A stretch of 64,000 bases of DNA from Leclercia adecarboxylata (GCA_002360945.1 DERO01000004.1:138781-202780); one strand, 5' to 3'. Shown: positions 38,324-47,640, counted from the stretch's first letter. Notes: generated by a model from the letters alone, not told the origin. Program-made: numbers and translations.

Positions 38324-39016
38324 ATGTCTAACTCCAAACTCGAAGTATTAACTCCCGACAACTGTCAGATGATCTTCATCGACCAGCAGCCGCAGATGGC
38401 GTTTGGCGTGCAGTCTATCGACCGTCAGGTGCTGAAAAACAACGTAGTGGGGCTGGCGAAAGCGGCCAAAGTGTTCAACATCCCAACCATCATCACCACC
38501 GTTGAAACCCAGAGTTTCTCCGGCAACACCTTCCCGGAGCTGCTGGACGTCTTCCCGGGTAAAGACATTCTTGAGCGTACCTCCATGAACTCCTGGGATG
38601 ACCAGAAGGTGCGTGACGCCCTGAAAGCTAACGGCAAGAAGAAAGTGGTGGTTTCCGGCCTGTGGACCGAAGTGTGCAACAACACCTTCGCCCTGTGCGC
38701 GATGCTGGAAGGCGACTACGAGATCTACATGGTAGCTGACGCCTCCGGCGGCACCTCGAAAGAGGCCCACGACTTCGCGATGCAGCGCATGATCCAGGCC
38801 GGCGTGATCCCGGTAACCTGGCAGCAGGTGCTGCTGGAGTGGCAGCGTGACTGGGCCCACAAAGAGACCTACAACGCGGTGATGGATATCGTGCGTGAGC
38901 ACTCCGGTGCCTACGGCATGGGTGTGGACTACGCCTACACCATGGTGCACAAAGCCCCGTCTCGCCAGACGAGCGAGCACCAAACCCTGGCGCCGGTTCC
39001 GGCCCCGGTTCGCTAA
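38324..39016 (+). CDS. isochorismatase-like hydrolase (YcaC-related)
   Basis: Cysteine hydrolase of 230 residues in the YcaC/isochorismatase fold. The triad residues D20 (IFIDQQPQM) and C118 (LWTEVCNNTFA) are in place, and VADASGGTSKEAHD matches the helix after the active site. YcaC-like proteins probably cleave small amides, carbamates or similar substrates, which suits the divergent amidohydrolase. The last 20 residues are Pro/Ala-rich and look disordered. It is the first gene of the rightward unit containing XapX and signalling genes. Confidence 0.87.
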   Translation: MSNSKLEVLTPDNCQMIFIDQQPQMAFGVQSIDRQVLKNNVVGLAKAAKVFNIPTIITTVETQSFSGNTFPELLDVFPGKDILERTSMNSWDDQKVRDALKANGKKKVVVSGLWTEVCNNTFALCAMLEGDYEIYMVADASGGTSKEAHDFAMQRMIQAGVIPVTWQQVLLEWQRDWAHKETYNAVMDIVREHSGAYGMGVDYAYTMVHKAPSRQTSEHQTLAPVPAPVR

Positions 39017-39022
39017 GTTTTC

Positions 39023-39054
39023 AGCGGCAGGCTGGGCCCTCATCCGGCCTGCTG
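39023..39054 (+). other. intercistronic hairpin after the hydrolase gene
   Basis: GCAGGC near 39026 pairs with GCCTGC near 39046 within a longer imperfect stem, followed by only two Ts. It may attenuate transcription into the XapX genes. Confidence 0.45.
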
Positions 39055-39075
39055 TTGACCTCTCTGGAGTCCACC

Positions 39076-39285
39076 ATGAGTACTGGGTTAATTTCCCTCG
39101 CAGCAGGCGTGCTGATCGGCCTGCTGTACGCGCTGCTGAAAGTCCGTTCCCCCGCGCCGCCCGCGCTGGCATTGATTGGCCTGCTGGGGATGCTGGCTGG
39201 CGAACAGGCCACCCGCCATTTTCTGCATGCTGACGACAGCGCGCAAAAGGCGCCCGTCGCCGTTACCACAGGAGCCTCGTCATGA
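39076..39285 (+). CDS. XapX-family small membrane protein 1
   Basis: A 69-residue protein with the XapX-domain pattern: helix ISLAAGVLIGLLYALL, the motif KVRSPAPPALALIGLLGML, then GEQ. Two membrane helices are predicted. The ATG at 39076 follows CTGGAG; an in-frame upstream start is unlikely. The function of XapX proteins is not known; they often sit near metabolite-specific genes. The stop overlaps the next XapX start (ATGA). Confidence 0.82.
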   Translation: MSTGLISLAAGVLIGLLYALLKVRSPAPPALALIGLLGMLAGEQATRHFLHADDSAQKAPVAVTTGASS

Positions 39286-39539
39286 AAGCCTGGGTCGTTT
39301 CGCTGAGCTGTGGAATTCTGGCAGGGGTGATTTATGCCGCAATTGATGTACACTCGCCCGCGCCACCGGTTGTCGCCCTGTTGGGGCTGTTTGGCATGCT
39401 GGTGGGCGAACAGCTGATCCCGATTGGCCGCCGCCTGTTCAGCCGCCAGCTGACGATGGCGTGGTTTCGCCATGAATGCGTCCCCAAAATCAGCGGCACT
39501 CCACCTCCGGCCCGTCCTGGCGACGGTAGCGAGGGTTAA
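39282..39539 (+). CDS. XapX-family small membrane protein 2
   Basis: A second XapX protein, 85 residues, with CGILAGVIYAAIDVHSPAPPVVALLG and MLVGEQ in register with the first copy, so the pair arose by duplication or forms a heteromer. It carries an extra C-terminal tail of about 40 residues, basic and then Pro/Gly-rich, absent from copy 1. It overlaps copy 1 by four bases. Confidence 0.82.
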   Translation: MKAWVVSLSCGILAGVIYAAIDVHSPAPPVVALLGLFGMLVGEQLIPIGRRLFSRQLTMAWFRHECVPKISGTPPPARPGDGSEG

Positions 39540-39565
39540 TCACCTTTAGTTTGAGGAACACGAGC

Positions 39566-39934
39566 ATGCCGCAGCGCATAGCCATCATTGATGACGAACG
39601 GTCTGTTCGCAGCGGGTTAAGCAACCTGCTGCAGTCGGAGGGGTATGCCACAGAAGCCTTCGACTCGGCGGAGGGGTTTCTCAGCCACCCCACCGCGCTG
39701 GCAGACGCGGCGCTGGTCATCGCCGACATCCGTCTGCGGGGGATGACGGGTCTCGAGATGCTCGACAAACTGCACCTTATCGCCCCCTCGCCGCCGCCGC
39801 TTATTTTTATCTCCGGTCATGCGGATGAAAACATCCAACGCTACGCTGTTGAACACGGCGCTGTTGTTTTTCTGCGCAAACCGATTAATGTCGATGTGCT
39901 GCTGGCGCACATTCAACGCGCGCTCGCCACCTGA
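39566..39934 (+). CDS. single-domain response-regulator receiver
   Basis: A 122-residue stand-alone receiver domain: acidic pair D9-D10, phosphoacceptor D54 in VIADIRLRG, the serine of FISGH and conserved K105 in LRKPIN. It has no output domain, so it probably acts as a phosphate relay or sink for the large sensor kinase encoded 60 bases downstream. ATG 39566 has GAGGA eight bases upstream; an upstream TTG is less likely. Confidence 0.88.
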   Translation: MPQRIAIIDDERSVRSGLSNLLQSEGYATEAFDSAEGFLSHPTALADAALVIADIRLRGMTGLEMLDKLHLIAPSPPPLIFISGHADENIQRYAVEHGAVVFLRKPINVDVLLAHIQRALAT

Positions 39935-39993
39935 CAACACCTGCAAAACCGATCCCACGAGAACCATTAATAAAGAACAAGAAGGAAACGTGG

Positions 39994-42900
39994 ATGAACA
40001 ACCCATCGCTGCCTGCGCTCTGGCCTGCCCCCGAAAATTTAGCGGAAGGGCGGGCTTTTGTGCTTAAAGAAGACGTCATATTTACCCCGTTAGGGCAGGA
40101 GGGGAGCCTCTGCTGGCTCAATGCCCGTCTGCCCACCTCCGGCGGGTCGTTTATCATCGCCACCGGGGTGAGCGATGAAGAAGAGGCCAGCGCAACGCGC
40201 CTGCTGCGTAACGAGTTTGCCCTGCGGGAGTACCTGAGCGACGACTGGGCCATCCGCCCGGTGGCCAGCACGCAGTATCACGGGCGCTTTGCACTGGTTT
40301 ATGCCCCCTTTTCGTTTGTGCTGTTAACCCGGATCGTCGGCGCGCCGATGGCCTGTATCCAGAGCTTTCTTGAACTGGCGATCCGCATCAGCCTGCCCCT
40401 GCGCCTGATGCATCTGCGCAACCTGGTGCACGGCGATATCAAGCCCGGCAATATCTTCATTCACGATGACAACCGCTGTCGGCTGGGGGGCTTTGGCCTC
40501 TCGTCCGGCACCTCGGAAGAGATCCAGCAATCCCGGCTGGCGGTGGTGGGCGGTACCCCCGCCTACATGTCGCCGGAGCACACCACCCGCACCCATCGCG
40601 CGGTGGATAACCGCAGCGATCTCTACAGCCTGGGCGTAGTCCTTTACGAGCTGCTCACCGGCAGCCTGCCGTTTGAGCTGGGCGGCGAGGATCAGGGCAA
40701 GTGGGCGCACTACCATATTGCCTCCGAGCCTCACGCCCCCGGCGAGGTCTGTCCCGGCGTGCCCGCCATGCTGTCGACCATCGTCCTCAAGCTGCTGGCG
40801 AAAAAACCGGAGAACCGCTATCAGACCGTTGATGGCCTGATTGCCGACCTGCGCCGCTGCCAGGCCACCCTGAGCGAAGACGGGGAGATCGCTGCCTTTA
40901 TCCCCGGCCTGCAGGACCGCTCCCCGGCTTTTCATCTTACCGACACCCTGTACACCGCCCATCCTCAGGCGGCGGAGCTTCTCCACGCCTTTGAGCGGGT
41001 CAATCGCGATGCCATCGCCGGATTTGTGGCGATTAGCGGCCCGTCGGGGATCGGCAAATCGTCACTGATCGCCTCAGGGCTGAAGGCTCTGCAAAACCGC
41101 AGCGTGCTGTTGGCGGTGGGCAAGGTGGACCAGTTTTCCCCCACGCTGCCCTACGCGGCGCTGACCTCGGCGTTTCGTAACCTGGCGTTGCATCTGCTGG
41201 GGCTGTCGGCGGAGGAGGTATCCCAGTGGAAGGTCCGCCTGTCCCGCGAGCTGGAGGGCTACGAAGCCCTGGCCGTCAGCCTGGTGCCGGAGCTGCGGCT
41301 GCTGCTGGATAACAAGCCGCGCTTCTCCAGCGACATCTTCTCCATCGACGCCCGGGCGCGCTTCAGCCACATGGTGCTGGCCCTGGTGAAGGCCTTTGCC
41401 AGCGCGGGCTGCCCGCTGGTGCTGCTGCTGGACGATATCCACTGGATCGACCCCGCCAGCCTGCAAATCCTGGAGTACCTGCTGACCCACGCCAGCACCG
41501 TGCCGCTGCTGATGGTGGTGGCGCACCGGGATGCCTGCTCGCTGCCGGACGACACCCTGCATCATCAGCTGGCGAGCCTGCACCTGGCCTCGCGTAATAC
41601 CACCGAGCTGCGCCCGGAGCCGCTGTCGGTGAAGGCCGTGTCGCGCTGGCTGGCGGATATCTTCCATACTCGCTCGGCCAGCACCCTCGATCTGGCCGGG
41701 CTGATCCACGAAAAAACCGGCGGCAACCCGCTGTTTGTCCATGAGTTTTTCCGCCGCATCGTCGATGACGGGCTGGTGACGCACAACAAATACCAGGATA
41801 AGTGGCACTACGATCTGCACGCTATCCGCACCCGGCACTACACCGAAAACGTGGTCACCCTGGTACTGCAGCAGCTGGAGGAGATGCCGGAAGAGACCCA
41901 GCTGCTGCTGGGCCGCATCGCCTGCCTCGGCGGCAGCGGCGAGCTGGAGATGGTCTGCCGGGTGGTGGCGATGTCGGTCGCGGAGATCCGCTATGCCCTG
42001 CACCCGGCGGTGACGGCGCAGCTGATTACCCTCAACGCCGGGAGCTATGCCTTTACCCACGACCGGGTGCAGGAGGCGGCCTTCGCCCTGCTGGATAATG
42101 CCGAGCGCAGCCGCCTGCACCTGACCACCGCCAGCCTGCTGGCGGAGTCGGCCCGTCAGGCGGCGGGCAACGAGATCCTCTTCCGCGCCGTGCATCACGT
42201 CACGGCGGCGCTGGACTGCATTCAGCCTGCGCCCCAGCGTCAGATGTTCCGCGAGCTGAGCCTGCTGGCGGCCCGCCGCGCCCGCCGCTCGGGGGATTAC
42301 CTCTCGGCCCTGAGCTATATCCAGACCGCCCGCGCACTGGGCAACGCCGGTGCGCTGCCGGAGAGCGCCAGCGACTTCACCCTCGACAGCGAGGAGGCCG
42401 GGTGCCAGTTTGCGCTGGGCAATCTCGACTGCACCCGCCGATTGTGCGACCGCATTCTCAACTCTCCCGGCGGGCTGGCGGAAAAAGCGCTGGCGGCGAA
42501 CCTGCTGGCCGAAGTCTATATGCGCCAGTCCGACAACCGGCTGGCGCTGGAGGCGGCCCTGAGCTGGCTGGCGGTGTTTGGCATTCACGTCAGCCGCTAC
42601 CCGGAAGCCGCCGAGTGCGACGAGGCCTGGCACAGCCTGTGCAACCGCGTCGGCGATAACCCGCAGGGCCATTTTGCCGGGCTGCCGCTGATGACCGACG
42701 GCGACACCGAGGCGGTGATGAACCTGCTCAACAGCGCATGCGTGTTCGCCAGCTTTACCCGCTCGCGCCTGCATTTCATTCTGCTGTGCCGGATGATGCA
42801 CCTGACGCTGGATCACGGCATTACCGGCGCGTCCGCCCCGGCGATGGCGTGGTTCGGGGTGTTGATTGGCCACCGCTACGCCGAGTATCGCCTCGGCTTC

Positions 42901-45597
42901 CAGTACGGCACCCTGGCGCGGGAGTTGGTCAACCGCCACGGCTACGACGCCTTTGAGGCTAAAACCCTGCTGCCGCTGGATCAGCTCAGCGTCTGGACCC
43001 AGCCGCTGGGCTACACCATCGAGTGCGCCAAGGCCTGCTTCACCTCCGCCGTCACCCACGGGGACATGACGGTGGCCTGCTTTGCCGCCTGTCATCAGGT
43101 AATCAACTTCCTTACCCGGGGCGATCACCTCGACGGGGTGCTGACCAGCATCGAGCGCGGCCTGGCCTTTGTGCGCAAAACCCATTACCAGGACGTGGAG
43201 GCGATCCTGCTGATGCAACGTCACTACGTGGAGCACCTGCGCACCCCGGTGAGCGGCCACTGGACCGCCAGCGAGGTGCTGCCGCACTCCCTGCTGCCCG
43301 CTGCCGCAGAGCAGGCCACGGAGCAGACCTCCACCATGCTGTTTTGGTTCTGGCTCTATCGCGGGATGGCCCACTTCGCCTGCGGCGAGTTCCCGCAGGC
43401 GGCAGAGAATCTCGAGCAGGCCGGGCAGTTTGCCTGGTCCGCGCCGGGCCATATTCATCTGCTGGATTATCATCTTTACAGCGCCCTGGCGCTCTCCCAG
43501 CAGCTGACCCCGGAGACCTTTTCCGCCGACCTGCGCCGCCAGATCCATCTGCATTACGACAAAATTGCCCTCTGGGCGCGGATCAACCCGGCCAACTTTG
43601 CCGATAAAGAGGCGCTGATCTACGCCGAGATCGTCCGGCTGGACGGCATGAACAGTATCGCCCTTGAGCAGTACGAGAAGGCGGTGCGCCTGTCGCGCGA
43701 CGGCGGTTTTAACCCATTCAACGCCCTGGCCCACGAGCTGGCCGGACGCTTCGCCCACGCCTGCGGCTACACCACCGCCGCCGATGCCCATTTCCGCGGG
43801 GCGATGACCGCCTGGGGACGGACCGGGGCGCAGTCCAAAATTCGCCAGCTGGAGCGGGATTTCCCGTACCTGCTGGCCCCCGGCCAGGCCAACGCCTGGG
43901 ACACGGTGGCCTTTGCCCGTAACGAGGAGATCCGCGATCTGCAGAGCGTGATCAAGGCTTCGCGCGCCCTGTCGGAGGAGATCAACCTCGAGCGGCTGAT
44001 CGAAACCCTGATGACCATCCTGCTGGAGCGGGCCGGGGCCCAGCGCGGCTTGTTGATCCGGGTGAATGACAACAACATCCCGGAGATCGAGGCCAGCGCC
44101 AGCACCACCACCGACGGGGTGCGGGTGCAGATCCGCAAAGAGGTGCCGATGGCCACCGACATGCCGCTGACGGTGCTGGCGGCGGTGATCCGCACCGGGC
44201 AGGAGATCCACACCGGCAAACCGGAGGAGTTCCACCCCTTCAGCCAGGACCCGTATCTGGTGACCTCCGGGGCGGCGGTGATGTGCGTCCCGATGTTCAA
44301 GCAGGCCCGGCTGGTGGGGGTGCTCTATCTGGAGAACCGCCTGATGCCGGAGGTCTTTACCGTGGAACACTCCCGGGTGGTGAGCCTGCTGGGGGCGCAC
44401 GCCGCCATCTCGCTGGAGACCGCCCGGCTGTACGCGGAATTGCTGGAAGAGAACCTCCAGCGCCGTCGGGTCGAGAAAGAGCTGAGGGCCAGCCAGACCT
44501 CACTGATGCTGGGGGAGCAGATCAGCCACACCGGCAGCTGGCGCTGGGAGCTGCAGCAGGATCTGATGTTTATGTCGGAAGAGTACGCCCGCATTCTCGG
44601 CCTGCCGGAGAAACAGAAGATGATCTCGATGGCCGAGTTCCTCACCTTCGTGCATCAGGATGACTATCCGCGCATCAGCACCCTGGTGACCGAGAGCGTG
44701 CGCAACGGCCTGACCATGCGCGCCGAGTTCCGCATTATCCGCGCCGACGGTGCCACCCGCACCATTCTGGGGATTGGCGATCCGGTGGGGGTGGGCAGCG
44801 AAGTGAATGAGTATTACGGCATCATCACCGACATCACCACCCAGCGGACGGCGGAAGATGCCATGCGCGTGGCCCAGGCGGAGCTGGCCCGCGTTTCGCG
44901 CGCCACCACCGTCGGGCAGCTCACCTCGTCCATCGCCCATGAGATCAACCAGCCGCTGATGTCGATTGTCGCCAACGCCGGGGCCAGCCTGCGCTGGCTC
45001 AACCGCGATCCGGCCCGGCTGGATAAGGCCCGCATCGGGCTGGAGGAGATCGTCTCCGAGGGCGAGCGGGCAGGGGAGATTATCCGCAGCCTGCAGTCCC
45101 TTACCCGCAAGCAGGATCCGGTCTTCGCCCGCATCGATCTGCACTATCTGGTGCGGCACATCATCACCCTGTCGCGCAGCCAGCTGGAGCAGCGGCGGAT
45201 CAGCGTCATCTATGCCCTGGCGGCGACGGACAGCTTTATCGTGGGGGACAGCGTACAGATCCAGCAGGTGCTGCTGAACCTGGTGATGAACGCGATAGAG
45301 GCGATGGCTGAGGTGAAAGAGCGGCCCGGCACGCTGGAACTCTCCACCACAAACCCGGAGGGCGGGGGGATCACTTTTGAAATCGCCGACAGCGGTACCG
45401 GCATCGGGCCGGGGCTGAGCGAGCGCATCTTTGACTCGTTCTACTCCACCAAAGCCCAGGGGATGGGGGTGGGGCTGACCATCAGCTACAGCATTATCGA
45501 GCGTCACCGGGGCAAGCTGACGGCCCGCAACCGCCAGCCACACGGCTCTGTTTTTGCCTTTACCCTGCCACTGGCGGCGAGCGAGGCGTCACTCTGA
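39994..45597 (+). CDS. giant kinase-like / AAA-like ATPase / GAF-PAS histidine kinase fusion
   Basis: Cytoplasmic sensor of 1867 residues. Residues about 20-290 form a Ser/Thr kinase-like domain (HGDIKPGN at 146-153). About 320-700 is a STAND/AAA-like ATPase with Walker A GPSGIGKS (349-356) and LVLLLDDIHWID. About 700-1300 is a helical repeat region. A GAF domain follows (about 1330-1480), then a PAS domain (about 1505-1620), and a HisKA/HATPase module with phosphoacceptor H1649 in AHEINQPL and N/G boxes NLVMNAIEAM and GTGIG. The kinase-like domain seems inactive: the DFG motif reads GFG (166-168) and no beta-3 lysine is seen. The likely partners are the receivers encoded on each side. Confidence 0.88.
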   Translation: MNNPSLPALWPAPENLAEGRAFVLKEDVIFTPLGQEGSLCWLNARLPTSGGSFIIATGVSDEEEASATRLLRNEFALREYLSDDWAIRPVASTQYHGRFALVYAPFSFVLLTRIVGAPMACIQSFLELAIRISLPLRLMHLRNLVHGDIKPGNIFIHDDNRCRLGGFGLSSGTSEEIQQSRLAVVGGTPAYMSPEHTTRTHRAVDNRSDLYSLGVVLYELLTGSLPFELGGEDQGKWAHYHIASEPHAPGEVCPGVPAMLSTIVLKLLAKKPENRYQTVDGLIADLRRCQATLSEDGEIAAFIPGLQDRSPAFHLTDTLYTAHPQAAELLHAFERVNRDAIAGFVAISGPSGIGKSSLIASGLKALQNRSVLLAVGKVDQFSPTLPYAALTSAFRNLALHLLGLSAEEVSQWKVRLSRELEGYEALAVSLVPELRLLLDNKPRFSSDIFSIDARARFSHMVLALVKAFASAGCPLVLLLDDIHWIDPASLQILEYLLTHASTVPLLMVVAHRDACSLPDDTLHHQLASLHLASRNTTELRPEPLSVKAVSRWLADIFHTRSASTLDLAGLIHEKTGGNPLFVHEFFRRIVDDGLVTHNKYQDKWHYDLHAIRTRHYTENVVTLVLQQLEEMPEETQLLLGRIACLGGSGELEMVCRVVAMSVAEIRYALHPAVTAQLITLNAGSYAFTHDRVQEAAFALLDNAERSRLHLTTASLLAESARQAAGNEILFRAVHHVTAALDCIQPAPQRQMFRELSLLAARRARRSGDYLSALSYIQTARALGNAGALPESASDFTLDSEEAGCQFALGNLDCTRRLCDRILNSPGGLAEKALAANLLAEVYMRQSDNRLALEAALSWLAVFGIHVSRYPEAAECDEAWHSLCNRVGDNPQGHFAGLPLMTDGDTEAVMNLLNSACVFASFTRSRLHFILLCRMMHLTLDHGITGASAPAMAWFGVLIGHRYAEYRLGFQYGTLARELVNRHGYDAFEAKTLLPLDQLSVWTQPLGYTIECAKACFTSAVTHGDMTVACFAACHQVINFLTRGDHLDGVLTSIERGLAFVRKTHYQDVEAILLMQRHYVEHLRTPVSGHWTASEVLPHSLLPAAAEQATEQTSTMLFWFWLYRGMAHFACGEFPQAAENLEQAGQFAWSAPGHIHLLDYHLYSALALSQQLTPETFSADLRRQIHLHYDKIALWARINPANFADKEALIYAEIVRLDGMNSIALEQYEKAVRLSRDGGFNPFNALAHELAGRFAHACGYTTAADAHFRGAMTAWGRTGAQSKIRQLERDFPYLLAPGQANAWDTVAFARNEEIRDLQSVIKASRALSEEINLERLIETLMTILLERAGAQRGLLIRVNDNNIPEIEASASTTTDGVRVQIRKEVPMATDMPLTVLAAVIRTGQEIHTGKPEEFHPFSQDPYLVTSGAAVMCVPMFKQARLVGVLYLENRLMPEVFTVEHSRVVSLLGAHAAISLETARLYAELLEENLQRRRVEKELRASQTSLMLGEQISHTGSWRWELQQDLMFMSEEYARILGLPEKQKMISMAEFLTFVHQDDYPRISTLVTESVRNGLTMRAEFRIIRADGATRTILGIGDPVGVGSEVNEYYGIITDITTQRTAEDAMRVAQAELARVSRATTVGQLTSSIAHEINQPLMSIVANAGASLRWLNRDPARLDKARIGLEEIVSEGERAGEIIRSLQSLTRKQDPVFARIDLHYLVRHIITLSRSQLEQRRISVIYALAATDSFIVGDSVQIQQVLLNLVMNAIEAMAEVKERPGTLELSTTNPEGGGITFEIADSGTGIGPGLSERIFDSFYSTKAQGMGVGLTISYSIIERHRGKLTARNRQPHGSVFAFTLPLAASEASL

Positions 45598-45606
45598 GGG
45601 CAGGCT

Positions 45607-46206
45607 TCAGGCCAGGCGCTCGGCGGCCCTGACCAGATCCGCCAGCGAGCGGGCCTGCATTTTGTCCATCACCCGACGGCGGTGGACTTTGACGGTGATT
45701 TCACTTACCCCCAGCTCGGCGGCGATCTGCTTGTTCAGCATGCCGCTGATCGCCAGCTTCAGCACCTGCTGCTCGCGCGGGGTGAGGGAGAGGTGGCGCT
45801 GCCTGAGGGAGTACTGCTCGCGCAGGTGCGAGGCGTTATCTTCCGCCAGCTTTAGCGCCGCGCCAATCGAGTCGATCAGATCGTTCGATGCGACCGGCTT
45901 GGTGAGAAACTCGTACGCGCCGCCCTTCATCGCCTTCACCGACATGGGAATAGTGCCGTGGCCGGTGAGGTAGATAATGGGGATTTCGCGCCCGCTGGCC
46001 TTCAGGGTATCCGCTACCTCAAACCCGCTGATGGTGGGCATCTGCATATCGAGGATCACGCAGGAGGGCACATCTTCAAAGGTATGCTGCAGAAAAGATT
46101 CTGCCGAGGAGAAGTCGAGGGCGTTCAGCCCCGCAGATTCCAGCAGCCCGACTACGGACCGCCTGACAGCGTGATCATCATCAACGACGTAAACAATGTG
46201 TTCCAT
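45607..46206 (-). CDS. FixJ/NarL-type response regulator
   Basis: A 199-residue two-domain regulator. The receiver has DDD at 9-11, phosphoacceptor D53 in CVILDMQMP and K103 in FLTKPV. A LuxR-type helix-turn-helix follows (LTPREQQVLKLAISGMLNKQIAAELGVS-like, broken by no gap). I start at ATG 46206, which has GGGGC upstream; an ATG 12 bases earlier is possible. The gene converges on the giant kinase gene, ending 9 bases from it, and is the likely transcriptional output of that kinase. Confidence 0.9.
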   Translation of the reverse strand: MEHIVYVVDDDHAVRRSVVGLLESAGLNALDFSSAESFLQHTFEDVPSCVILDMQMPTISGFEVADTLKASGREIPIIYLTGHGTIPMSVKAMKGGAYEFLTKPVASNDLIDSIGAALKLAEDNASHLREQYSLRQRHLSLTPREQQVLKLAISGMLNKQIAAELGVSEITVKVHRRRVMDKMQARSLADLVRAAERLA

Positions 46207-46494
46207 TAATAGCCCCAATGATTCAGCCTGACAGAGATGAGAGGATTTCGCCCAGCGTGAAAACCACCTCCGTACAGTTCAAGCGGTTATGGCGGCAGCT
46301 TTCGAACGCAACAACTCTAACACATTAATTATCATTATCATTTAACAATATGATAACTATATGAAAGCGATATGGGATTTTTCAAAACCGCTTTTCACAC
46401 TGGGTAAGCGTAGGCCAGGAATGGTTAAATTGTCGCCAATGGAGAAGGGGGAATTTATAAACGCAGTGGGTTCAGGTGCCTGCCAGAGAAAGGG
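46207..46494. other. intergenic region, no gene seen
   Basis: These 288 bases lie between the FixJ-like regulator start and the 3' end of the PIN gene. An AT-rich stretch at 46320-46375 probably holds the regulator promoter, reading left. No clear terminator, RNA gene or repeat was found. Confidence 0.5.
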
Positions 46495-47070
46495 CTAAAT
46501 CATCACTCTGTATTTTTCCAGCTCAGTCACTGTTTTTGGCAAACCTAACTGCAGCAGGCTTTGCAAAAATTGGTCTGGCGTGAGGGGAGGGTTGCGCAGG
46601 TGTGAACGCTGCATTCTCACCGCCTCAAGAACCAGCGCATGGTTCAGGTCGAAAAGGTCCGACAAAAACTCATCCGGGTGAAGCGCTTCGACATCAAATT
46701 CAGCGAGGCTTCCAGCCGGGAAATCGTCAAGATTGTAGGTCACAATCACTTCGGAATCCGAACGAATAGCCGCGGCAAGTACATGCCTGTCATCCCGATC
46801 CGGCAGGCTAAGACCATCAATAATGCTCTCATAGCCTGAGACGCAGGCATCGGCGAAGGCTTTATTCATGAGCATTTCGGTGCGCTTCAGCTGGCCTGCC
46901 GTGATATCAGGACGATTGATAAGCAGATTTCGCTGCCACTCATCATGTATCTGGGTAGTCCATTTGGGTTGATATAAGCCCATCTTCCCAATATGCATGA
47001 GGAGATCCCGCAGCATTGATGGGTATAGTACGCAGGCATCAAGAACGACGGGATAAGGTGAGTGCGTCAT
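46495..47070 (-). CDS. PIN-domain toxin
   Basis: Probable Mg-dependent RNase toxin, 191 residues. The PIN acidic residues are visible: D11 in VVLDACVLYPS, the acidic cluster SLPDRDDRHVLAAA and the late VTYNLDDFP. The C-terminal 60 residues extend past the usual PIN core. Its ATG overlaps the antitoxin stop by one base (TGATG), the coupling typical of toxin-antitoxin pairs. Confidence 0.85.
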   Translation of the reverse strand: MTHSPYPVVLDACVLYPSMLRDLLMHIGKMGLYQPKWTTQIHDEWQRNLLINRPDITAGQLKRTEMLMNKAFADACVSGYESIIDGLSLPDRDDRHVLAAAIRSDSEVIVTYNLDDFPAGSLAEFDVEALHPDEFLSDLFDLNHALVLEAVRMQRSHLRNPPLTPDQFLQSLLQLGLPKTVTELEKYRVMI

Positions 47071-47531
47071 CAGTAAAAGCCAAGCTCCTGACTTTGTTCC
47101 GTCAGTTCGCGAAGGGCTTGTATGCTCTCTGCATCACGCTGATCTTTGTACTTCATCAGGTCTGCGAAAAGAATGCGGCGATGACGGCCAGTTTTATGGA
47201 AAGGTAGCTTGCCTTCCTCGAGAAGTTTCACCATATGTGGGCGAGAAACATTCAGGATATTGGCTGCTTCCTGCGTGGTTAATTCAGCATGTACGGGCAC
47301 AACCTGCACGGCGTTGCCCGCGGCCAGTTCACCCAGAATGCTCATCAGAAGCGTCAGTGAAGAGGTTGGCAGCTCAATCTGATGAGTGACATCCTGTGCA
47401 TCCTGGATCGTAATTTTTTGCGTTTCCTGCTTGGTGGACAGAAACGTAGCAAGCTCCCTTTGTCCGCGTACAGCTGCCTCAATCTCCTTTGGAGCCGGTA
47501 ACGTAAGGCTGTTCAGAAGTGAGTTTGTCAT
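47070..47531 (-). CDS. antitoxin with excisionase-type HTH
   Basis: DNA-binding antitoxin, about 153 residues, encoded upstream of the PIN toxin. The C-terminal half contains an excisionase/MerR-like helix-turn-helix: LTTQEAANILNVSRPHMVKLL, split by EEGKLPFHKTGRHRR, with LFADLMKYKDQRD after it. The N-terminal half probably dimerises or binds the toxin. I chose ATG 47531 (GGAA upstream); ATG 47561 or a longer form is possible. It likely represses its own operon at AAACGAAA repeats upstream. Confidence 0.82.
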   Translation of the reverse strand: MTNSLLNSLTLPAPKEIEAAVRGQRELATFLSTKQETQKITIQDAQDVTHQIELPTSSLTLLMSILGELAAGNAVQVVPVHAELTTQEAANILNVSRPHMVKLLEEGKLPFHKTGRHRRILFADLMKYKDQRDAESIQALRELTEQSQELGFY

Positions 47532-47606
47532 TTCAGTATTCCAGTTAGTGTCGAGTTTCATGTTTACGATGAGTAAAAGTTCACCATAGAGAACTGTAAT
47601 CGAAAC

Positions 47607-47640
47607 AAACGAAAAGCACAATAAACGAAATAAACGAAAA
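47607..47640 (-). promoter_or_regulatory. AAACGAAA repeats upstream of the toxin-antitoxin pair
   Basis: AAACGAAA occurs at 47607, 47623 and 47632 (TTTCGTTT when read toward the antitoxin gene), 75 to 110 bases before the antitoxin start. This is a plausible autoregulatory operator. Confidence 0.5.

Noticed and set aside
41074..44400. Long open frame of 1108 codons on the minus strand
   Set aside because: It runs antisense through the giant kinase gene in GC-rich DNA. It has no domain pattern, is rich in Arg, His and Gln, and the plus strand carries complete kinase and ATPase motifs.
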